Of a DNA stretch of 12,603 bases, positions 7,306-12,603 are shown piece after piece. Below the pieces are notes generated by a model. That model had not been told where the DNA came from. It worked only from the letters and a program-made list of their open reading frames with translations, and ran no database searches. The stretch is from NCBI GenBank assembly GCA_009782165.1, contig WQUH01000122.1:1-12603 (forward strand). Direction: 5' to 3'. Positions within the stretch are counted from its first letter, which is position 1; every line of letters begins with the position of its first letter. The position numbers were made by a program, and so were the translations under genes. The DNA is from Pseudomonadota bacterium. Lineage in GTDB: Bacteria; Desulfobacterota; Desulfobulbia; Desulfobulbales; Desulfobulbaceae.

Positions 7306-8298
7306 TCAGGCGGCGCAAGCCGGACCACCGGCCATCGCTTCGCCCGCCGGGGCAAAGAAAGGGGCGAGCGTTGCCCCCTGAACGGGTTGCGCCTCCGGAC
7401 GGGCCAGGCTTGCGCCCCGTTGCTTGAAGGTCACATATTCCCATGACTGGGGACTGTCGATGATGGTCTGCATGAAGGCGCGATGCAGTTCGTGGCCGGA
7501 GCGGTCGGCAATCACATGGCCGAGCACTGGAGAGCCAAGCAAGGCGAGGTCGCCGATGATGTCGAGCACCTTGTGGCGGATGAACTCATCGTCAAAACGC
7601 AGGCCGTCTTCGTTGAGAATGGAATGGCGGTTCCAGTGGATGGCAATCACGTTGTCCAGCGTGCCGCCCAGGGCCAGGCCGTTCTGCCAGAGCTGTTCCA
7701 CCTGCTCGACAAAACCGAAGGTGCGGGCCCGGGCAATTTCCCTGCTGAACCGCTCCGGCGTCACTTCCACCGAATAGCGCTGCTCGCTGATCACGGCGTT
7801 GTCGAACTGGATCCGGGCGGAGACCTTGTAGCCGTCGTAGGGCTCGATCCGCATCGATTTGTCGCCGGCCGCAAAGGTGATCGGCCGGGTGATGCGCAGC
7901 ATTTTACGTAAGCTATGCTGCTGGCGCAGCCCGGCGGTCTTCAGCAGGCGGACGAAAGGCCCGGCGCTGCCGTCCATGATCGGCGCCTCATGGGAATCGA
8001 GATCGATCACCGCGTTGTCGACCCCGCATCCCCGCAATGCCGCCAGGAGATGCTCGGTGGTGGAAACGGTGTGCAAGCCTTCGCCGATGGTGGTGGCCAA
8101 GGTGGTGTCCACCACACGCTCCACCCGGGCCGGGATGACGGGCCGGCTTTCGATGTCGGAGCGGAGGAACAGGATGCCGGTGTTCGCCGGGGCCGGGTTG
8201 ATGGTCAGATTGACGGTCCGGCCGGTATGCAGGCCAACGCCGCAGCAACTGACCGGGCGCTGGATGGTGTATTGGTACGGCTCTATCCGATGTGCCAT
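7306..8298 (-). CDS. lpxC: UDP-3-O-acyl-N-acetylglucosamine deacetylase
   Basis: This zinc enzyme catalyses the committed step of lipid A synthesis in the cytoplasm. From ATG 8298 the product is 330 residues. Visible family marks are GVGLHTG at 20-26, TTEHLLAAL at 80-88 with zinc ligand H83 and catalytic E82, the PIMDGSAGPF block at 106-115, the GGTLDN segment at 211-216, RHKVLDIIGD at 241-250 giving ligands H242 and D246, and H269 in RSGHELH. The frame stays open to 8367, but relatives start just before the MAHRIEPYQY segment and the added residues are not conserved-looking. The upstream ribosome site is weak (AGG only 3 bases before the ATG). About 30-35 residues after 295 are an Ala/Pro/Gly-rich tail beyond the usual length of about 305. 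An AT-rich stretch at 8325-8380 contains TATACT on the minus strand (8333-8338) as a possible -10 box. The terminator at 7220-7255 follows it. Confidence 0.96.
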   Translation of the reverse strand: MAHRIEPYQYTIQRPVSCCGVGLHTGRTVNLTINPAPANTGILFLRSDIESRPVIPARVERVVDTTLATTIGEGLHTVSTTEHLLAALRGCGVDNAVIDLDSHEAPIMDGSAGPFVRLLKTAGLRQQHSLRKMLRITRPITFAAGDKSMRIEPYDGYKVSARIQFDNAVISEQRYSVEVTPERFSREIARARTFGFVEQVEQLWQNGLALGGTLDNVIAIHWNRHSILNEDGLRFDDEFIRHKVLDIIGDLALLGSPVLGHVIADRSGHELHRAFMQTIIDSPQSWEYVTFKQRGASLARPEAQPVQGATLAPFFAPAGEAMAGGPACAA

Positions 8299-8550
8299 GG
8301 GCCTGTGAACAATGGAGGGATAAGGGAAAAATAGTATAAACTCTATGGAGTTATAAAATATATGCAATTATCGACCCACCTGCCGCAAAGAACATTTGCG
8401 CGATGTTTTTTTTAATTTTTATAATAAAATCAAGAAATAATCATGAAAACGACCCGGATGGCCGCCAGCAGGCTTTACCTGCTTCCTGTGGCAAAAAGAA
8501 CACAACTCGCCCCGCCACCTCAGAGTGTGGGCGATTGGACACAGTCAGGG
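8299..8550. other. Gap between lpxK and lpxC with an AT-rich core
   Basis: The AT-rich part at about 8325-8450 is the likely site of an independent lpxC promoter. CGCAAA-GAACA-TTTGCG followed 5 bases later by eight T residues (about 8385-8412) looks like a weak terminator on the plus strand, but no plus gene needs it. AGCAGG and CCTGCT around 8466-8483 can pair and lie about 70 bp past the lpxK stop. No small gene was recognised on either strand. Confidence 0.4.
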
Positions 8551-9624
8551 TCAAGGGACAGCAGGCCACGAGCGCAGCCTGGCCAGGATGGCGCGGGAAA
8601 AATCCGCATCGGTTTCCACCCGCATCCGCAAGCCGTACAGGGGAAGGGACAGATGGCCCGCCTGTCCGGACAGCTTGACCAGATCCTTTTCCGTGGTCAT
8701 CAGCCACCTTGCCCCTGATTTCCGGGCCTCGGCCAAAAGCCGGTCGAGCAGCGGCCCGGTGTAGCGCTGGTGGTCGGCCAGGGGGAAAAATCCGGCCAGG
8801 GAAAACCCGTGTTCGCTCAGGGTCTGCCGGAACAACTCGGGATGGGCGATGCCGCAGAAAGCGAAGCACGGTTCCCGGTGCAGCGGCTCGGGGTCGGCGG
8901 GCACGATCATGCCGGACGGGGCGGTTGCAACCAGCCCTTCCATCCGCAGACCGGCGAACGCAACCGGGGTGGCGGGAAATTTCGCCTGGAGCAGTTGGGC
9001 GAACCGTTCGGCCCGCTCGCGGTTGGCCGCATGCACCCCGGTCATGACAAAACCGGTGGCGCGCCGCAGGGCCGCCACCGGCTCCCGCAGATCGCCGCCG
9101 GGAAACACCCTTGAATTGCCGGCCAGCCGGTCGGTGTTGAACAGCACCAGATCGATGTCGCGGACGATCTGCAAGTGCTGAAAGCCGTCGTCGAGCACAA
9201 GCACATCGGCGCCCATCTCCTGGGCGCGGCGGGCCGGCAGCCTGCGGACCACGCCGGTCAGCACCGGCACGCCGGGCAGGGTTTCGGCCAGCAGCCTCGG
9301 TTCGTCGCCGGCGGCATGGGCATCGAGCAGCAACGACGTCCCGTCGGACACCAGATTGATCGCGCCCCTGGCCGCGCCGCCGTAGCCCCGGCTGACAATG
9401 GCCGGCTTGAAACCATGCTCCTGGAACAGGCGGGCCAGATACTGCACCATGGGCGTTTTGCCGGTTCCGCCCAGGGTCAGGTTGCCGACGCTGACCACCG
9501 GGATGGGAAAACGATGGGAGCGCAGCACGCCCCGCCGGTACAGCGAGGCGCGCAGGTGCATGGCCAGGCTGTACAGGGGGGAAAACGGACGGCCGAGGGC
9601 AAAATAAAAAAAATTGGGGTGCAT
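8551..9624 (-). CDS. lpxK: Tetraacyldisaccharide 4'-kinase
   Basis: LpxK transfers phosphate from ATP to the 4' position of the lipid A precursor at the inner face of the inner membrane. The 357-residue product is of normal length. The N-terminus has the hydrophobic membrane-associated stretch (about 12-30), then SVGNLTLGGTGKTP at 45-58 with the P-loop, SRGYGG at 78-83, GDEPRLLA at 106-113, VLVLDDGFQH at 141-150, VFPGGDLREP at 173-182 and a TTEKD motif near the C-terminus that is typical of the family. The ATG at 9624 gives the expected beginning, although the ribosome site is poor (GGCGGA). The dispersed repeat starts at 9652, 27 bp upstream of the start codon, so the native promoter is displaced or supplied by the repeat. 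lpxC follows on the same strand after 252 bp, so the two may not form one tight operon. Confidence 0.95.
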   Translation of the reverse strand: MHPNFFYFALGRPFSPLYSLAMHLRASLYRRGVLRSHRFPIPVVSVGNLTLGGTGKTPMVQYLARLFQEHGFKPAIVSRGYGGAARGAINLVSDGTSLLLDAHAAGDEPRLLAETLPGVPVLTGVVRRLPARRAQEMGADVLVLDDGFQHLQIVRDIDLVLFNTDRLAGNSRVFPGGDLREPVAALRRATGFVMTGVHAANRERAERFAQLLQAKFPATPVAFAGLRMEGLVATAPSGMIVPADPEPLHREPCFAFCGIAHPELFRQTLSEHGFSLAGFFPLADHQRYTGPLLDRLLAEARKSGARWLMTTEKDLVKLSGQAGHLSLPLYGLRMRVETDADFSRAILARLRSWPAVP

Positions 9625-9651
9625 GATGGGTCCGCCGGACCGGAGAGGGGT

Positions 9652-10064
9652 TCATTCCGTTTCCAATTCAATCGCAGAGTATGGTTCGGCATGCAATACG
9701 AGAGGAAACGTCATTACAAGAAAAAGTCATTCTGCGCGGAGCCCTCAGGCGGAGTCGCAGAATCCATCCATTGCCAATGTGACACCGATTGCAACGATGC
9801 CTGTTCCGCCCTGCCGGGCGTGGCACTTTCTTTTGCTTGCCCAAAAGAAAGTCACCGTCGAGGCGGGCACCCCACGAAAGCGCCGGCTACGCCGGTCCCT
9901 TCGCCGCTCACCATGCGGCGGGCGGCGCGTGAACTCGTGCTGCGCACTCGGACAGCACGCGCCGCTTCTCCGCCGCCTTGGCTGCGCGGCTCAGCGCTTC
10001 CGAAGGGGATAACGACCACTCCAAACGCCGTCATTGCGAGGCACGAAGTGCCGAAGCAATCCAG
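9652..10064. repeat. Dispersed composite repeat, copy 2 (413 bp), upstream of lpxK
   Basis: This is the same-orientation partner of 6624-7041. It retains the 41-bp GTCATTCTGCG...CGCAGAATCCA palindrome at 9726-9766 and a perfect 10-bp hairpin, CTTTCTTTTG at 9826-9835 with CAAAAGAAAG at 9842-9851. The last 36 bp (10029-10064) are identical to copy 1. Divergence is concentrated between the palindromes. Translations of the block are the kind of repeat-derived peptides often misannotated as hypothetical proteins. With the tandem array that follows, it fills most of the 681 gene-free bases between lpxK and livK; in the remaining 10188-10305 only the livK ribosome site was recognised. Confidence 0.9.
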
Positions 10065-10073
10065 AAAAACAGC

Positions 10074-10187
10074 AGGTTGGCTTGTCCAACTGGCGGCAGG
10101 CTGGCTTGTCCAGCCGGCGGCGGGTTGATTTATTCAACCGGCGGCAAGTTGATAAACTGGCGGCAGGCTGGCTTATTCAACCGGCGG
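10074..10187. repeat. Tandem array of five hairpin units (about 24 bp each)
   Basis: Units at 10074-10097, 10098-10121, 10122-10145, 10146-10164 and 10165-10187 each end in GGCGG(C). Each contains a short inverted pair around a 4-7-base loop: GGTTGG/CCAACT, GGCTGG/CCAGCC, GGTTGA/TCAACC, AGTT/AACT and GGCTG/CAACC. In the first four the two arms change together, so pairing is kept; the fifth has one mismatch. A single related unit lies at 2974-3005. There is no spacer diversity and the units are too short for a CRISPR. The array sits directly after repeat copy 2 and about 120 bp before livK. Confidence 0.85.
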
Positions 10188-10290
10188 TCCATCGCCTGCC
10201 GGTCCGGTCATTTTTAGTGCAAAAAAAAGAGAATACGGTATGAAAAAGGCACAGTAGAGCATTGTTGCCGCTTTTGCAATTCAATCAGAA

Positions 10291-10297
10291 AAGGGGG
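10291..10297 (+). promoter_or_regulatory. Ribosome binding site that fixes the GTG start of livK
   Basis: AAGGGGG lies 8 bases before GTG 10306. It supports the GTG start, from which the product begins directly with a signal peptide. The upstream in-frame ATG at 10240 runs into a TAG after five codons. Confidence 0.75.
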
Positions 10298-10305
10298 CTG
10301 CCATC

Positions 10306-11427
10306 GTGTTGCTTGCGCGTTTGTTCTTGGGCCTTGCCGCGCTGGCCTTCTCGGTCTGCGCCGCCGGCGCGTCTCTGGCCGCCGAAACGATCACCATCGG
10401 GGTCGCGGGCGCCCACAGCGGCGATCTGGCCCCCTACGGTCTGCCGACCCTGAAAGCCGTGCAACTGGTGATCAGGGAGATCAACGCTCAGGGCGGCATC
10501 AATGGGCAGCCGGTGGACTTGCTGGTCGAGGACGACGGCTGCAAACCCGAGCTTGCCACCAACAGCGCCACCAAACTGGTGGCGGGCAAGGTCAGGGCGG
10601 TGATCGGCCATACCTGTTCCGGGGCCACCAAAGCGGCCCTGCCGATCTATCACGCCGCCAAAGTGCTGGTCATCTCGCCCTCGGCAACCACCCCTGCCCT
10701 GAACCAGGACGGTGAATATCCGCTCTTTTTCCGCACCATCGCCACCGACAACATCCAGGCCGCCACCCAGGTCGATTTTGCCCTGCAAACCCTCAAGGCC
10801 ACCAAGATCGCGGTGCTCCACGACAAGGGCGACTACGGCAAGGGCCTGGCCGAACATGCCCAGGCCCTGATCGGAAAATCCGGCACGGCCAAGGTGGTCT
10901 TGTTCGAGGGCATCACTCCGGGCGCGGTCGATTATTCGGCCGTGGTCCAGAAGATCAAGCGCGCGGAGGCCGACGCGGTCCTGTTCGGCGGATACCACCC
11001 CGAGGCCTCGAAGCTGGTCAGCCAGATGCGGCAGAAGCGGATCGCCATCCCCTTTATCTCGGACGACGGCATCACGAACAACACCTTCATCAAGGTGGCG
11101 GGCAAGGATGCCGAGGGCGTATATGCCACCGGGCCGGCCGATGTGGCAGACAACCCCATCACCAGAACCTACCGGGAAAAATTCAAACAGGCCGAGGGCG
11201 CCGAGCCGGGCGCCTTCTTCGACAACGCCGTGGCCGCGGCCCTGGCCCTGACCAAGGCCATCGCCAAGGCCGGTTCCGTTGACCCGGAACAGGTGGCCAA
11301 GGTCTTGCGCGCCGAGGAGGTCGCCACCCCCTTCGGCCGCATCAAATTCGACGCCAGGGGCGAGCCGGTGGGCATCGGTTTCACCCTCTACCAGGTCAAC
11401 AACGGGCAGTTTGTCCAGGTCCGATGA
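10306..11427 (+). CDS. livK: Branched-chain amino acid ABC transporter, periplasmic binding protein
   Basis: The 373-residue product begins with a signal peptide (MLLARLFLGLAALAF...), with a probable cleavage after SLAA at residue 26. The mature part starts ETITIGVAGAHSG, typical of LivJ/LivK/BraC proteins: KAVQLVIREINAQGGINGQPV at 50-70, then C79 and C104, which fit the conserved disulfide of LIV-binding proteins. SPSATTPALN at 125-133 is the usual ligand-pocket region, VLHDKGDYGKG is at 170-180 and FDNAVAAALAL at 305-315. It would capture ligand in the periplasm and deliver it to the LivH/LivM permease. The specificity (leucine, isoleucine, valine, or another amino acid or amide) cannot be read from the sequence. 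livH starts 93 bp downstream on the same strand, which is loose but operon-compatible. Confidence 0.94.
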   Translation: MLLARLFLGLAALAFSVCAAGASLAAETITIGVAGAHSGDLAPYGLPTLKAVQLVIREINAQGGINGQPVDLLVEDDGCKPELATNSATKLVAGKVRAVIGHTCSGATKAALPIYHAAKVLVISPSATTPALNQDGEYPLFFRTIATDNIQAATQVDFALQTLKATKIAVLHDKGDYGKGLAEHAQALIGKSGTAKVVLFEGITPGAVDYSAVVQKIKRAEADAVLFGGYHPEASKLVSQMRQKRIAIPFISDDGITNNTFIKVAGKDAEGVYATGPADVADNPITRTYREKFKQAEGAEPGAFFDNAVAAALALTKAIAKAGSVDPEQVAKVLRAEEVATPFGRIKFDARGEPVGIGFTLYQVNNGQFVQVR

Positions 11428-11520
11428 AGGCTGCCCGCCCCAGGCGATGTTTTTGTTGTATTTTGTATTGTCCGCCCTGCCCTTGCCGTTGCCCGGCATG
11501 ACGCTTTCCCGGATGGGCCC

Positions 11521-12423
11521 GTGGAATATTTTTTTGAACTGCTGTTCAGCGGCCTGACCAGAGGGGCCATCTATGCCCTGATCGCCCTGGGCTACACCAT
11601 GGTCTACGGCATCATCGGCCTGATCAACTTCGCCCACGGCGAAATGTACATGATCGGGGCCTTCACCGCCCTGATCGTCTCCTCGGTCCTGTCGATCCAT
11701 CACCTGCCCTTGCCCGCCATTCTGGTTCTGGCCGCGCTGGCCGCCGCCGTCTGGGCCGGGGCCTACGGCTTTACCGTCGAGCGGTTCGCCTACCGGCCCC
11801 TGCGCGGCGCGCCCCGGCTCTCGCCCCTGATCTCCGCCATCGGCATGTCCATCTTTCTGCAGAACTATGTCATGCTGGCGCAGACCGCCGATTTTGTCCC
11901 CTTCCCTTCGCTCGTCCCCGAATTCGCCTTTCTCGAACCGTACAGCGCCGTCGTCAACTCCTCCAGCCTGACCATCCTGGCGGTCTCGGCCCTGGTCATG
12001 ACCGCGCTCACCCTGCTGATCAAGTACACCCGGATCGGCAAGGCCATGCGGGCCACGGCCCAGGATCAGAAGATGTCGCTTCTGGTCGGCATCAAGGTCG
12101 ATCGGATCATCTCGCTCACCTTTGTCATCGGTTCGGCCCTGGCAGCCATCGGCGGCCTGCTGATCGCCTCCCACATCGGCCAGATCAACTTCGCCATCGG
12201 CTTCATCGCCGGGATCAAGGCTTTCACCGCCGCGGTCCTGGGCGGCATCGGCTCCATTCCCGGCGCGGTTCTGGGCAGCTTTGTCCTCGGCCTGACCGAG
12301 GCCTTTGCCACCGGTTATGTATCCAGCGACTACGAGGATGTTTTTGCCTTCTCCCTGCTGGTGCTGATTCTCATCTTCCGGCCGGCCGGCCTGCTCGGCA
12401 GGGCCACGGCGGAAAAGGTGTGA
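11521..12423 (+). CDS. livH: Branched-chain amino acid ABC transporter, permease LivH
   Basis: The 300-residue, highly hydrophobic protein is one of the two inner-membrane permease subunits. The GTG at 11521 is chosen because it yields MEYFFELLFSGLTRGAIYALIALGYTMVYG, the conserved start of LivH; the Shine-Dalgarno match (GGATGGG) is modest. Conserved blocks are GLINFAHGEMYMIGAF at 33-48, the cytoplasmic loop TRIGKAMRATAQDQKMSLLVGI at 170-191 that contacts the ATPase subunits, and AGIKAFTAAVLGGIGSIPGAVLGS at 230-253. About eight membrane segments are apparent. The stop is 8 bp from the start of livM, so the two are tightly linked. The 93 bp before it hold no recognised gene. Confidence 0.95.
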   Translation: MEYFFELLFSGLTRGAIYALIALGYTMVYGIIGLINFAHGEMYMIGAFTALIVSSVLSIHHLPLPAILVLAALAAAVWAGAYGFTVERFAYRPLRGAPRLSPLISAIGMSIFLQNYVMLAQTADFVPFPSLVPEFAFLEPYSAVVNSSSLTILAVSALVMTALTLLIKYTRIGKAMRATAQDQKMSLLVGIKVDRIISLTFVIGSALAAIGGLLIASHIGQINFAIGFIAGIKAFTAAVLGGIGSIPGAVLGSFVLGLTEAFATGYVSSDYEDVFAFSLLVLILIFRPAGLLGRATAEKV

Positions 12424-12431
12424 GGGCGGCG

Positions 12432-12603
12432 ATGGGCAAGACCAGAACCTTCCCGCTTACCGGCAAAGACCTCCGCCACGCCGTCCTCACCGGATGCTGG
12501 TTCATGTTCCTCACCTTTCCCCTGCTGGTGATCAAGGTCAATCCGGCCGAACAGACCGTCACCTGGCGGTGGGCCAACATGCTGTGGGTGGGCGGGGTCA
12601 GCA
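12432..12603 (+). CDS. livM: Branched-chain amino acid ABC transporter, permease LivM, N-terminal part, cut by window edge
   Basis: An ATG 8 bp after the livH stop opens a frame that continues to the edge for 57 codons. It starts MGKTRTFPLTGKDLRHAV, then a hydrophobic segment (about 19-34, CWFMFLTFPLLVIKV) and the tail WRWANMLWVGG. This fits the first membrane helix and periplasmic loop of LivM permeases, which normally follow livH. AGGGCGG at 12423-12429 serves as ribosome site. The call rests mainly on position and on the general pattern, since the strongly conserved LivM blocks lie outside the window. The ATPase genes livG and livF would be expected further right. Confidence 0.8.
   Translation, partial: MGKTRTFPLTGKDLRHAVLTGCWFMFLTFPLLVIKVNPAEQTVTWRWANMLWVGGVS

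Noticed and set aside
8441..9655. A 404-codon minus-strand frame overlapping lpxK in another register
   Set aside because: lpxK motifs are in the other frame. This one is Arg/Pro/Ala-rich, lacks domains and runs into repeat DNA.
9822..9838. Sigma-54 promoter TGGCAC...TTGC in repeat copy 2
   Set aside because: Spacing between GG and GC is 11 bases rather than 10, it overlaps a perfect hairpin, and the motif is not kept in copy 1.
10074..10187. CRISPR array
   Set aside because: The repeats are adjacent without unique spacers, differ from each other and have no cas genes nearby.
10285..12174. A 629-codon open frame on the minus strand opposite livK and livH
   Set aside because: It is antisense to two genes with clear family motifs. 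The translation is Gly/Asp/Gln-rich without domains, typical of a GC-rich shadow frame.

Overview
The window reads as chromosomal DNA of a Gram-negative, GC-rich bacterium. It carries lipid A genes (lpxC, lpxK), proline and NADP genes (proC, nadK), a sigma-54-dependent response regulator and a branched-chain amino acid ABC transporter operon (livK-livH-livM). The content and protein style fit a Desulfobacterota (former Deltaproteobacteria, perhaps Desulfobulbales-like) genome. That placement is inference from gene content, not from a marker gene.

Layout from left to right. (1) 1-479, minus: N-terminal 159 residues of a serine site-specific recombinase that runs off the left edge. (2) 690-2951, plus: a PHP-domain nuclease/phosphatase of the RNase AM (YciV/TrpH) family and, 21 bp later, an NtrC-type response regulator with no kinase in view. 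(3) About 3040-4790: an AT-rich island of three poorly known plus-strand genes. The first has its 3' end replaced by a GC-rich repeat, the second has a probable one-base frameshift, and the third is an RDD-family membrane protein. Two divergent copies of one short repeat lie inside and just right of the island. (4) 4923-6595, minus: proC and nadK, overlapping by 4 bp. (5) 6596-7305: 710 bp without a gene, made of a 418-bp dispersed repeat, a palindromic element and a strong bidirectional terminator. (6) 7306-9624, minus: lpxK then lpxC, 252 bp apart. (7) 9625-10305: 681 bp without a gene, holding the second copy (413 bp) of the dispersed repeat and a tandem array of about 24-bp hairpin units. 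(8) 10306 to the end, plus: livK, livH and the start of livM.

How the parts work together: lpxC and lpxK act in the Raetz pathway of lipid A synthesis. proC makes proline using NAD(P)H, and nadK makes NADP, so their coupling is metabolically sensible. The liv genes import branched-chain amino acids or related ligands. No complete new system could be demonstrated. The most unusual content is the layered repeat architecture: two copies of a composite repeat, each starting about 28 bp upstream of a start codon (proC, lpxK), a tandem hairpin array with compensating stem changes, and isolated pieces of the same elements downstream of the response regulator. The AT-rich island is the part most likely to be horizontally acquired, and it appears to be decaying.
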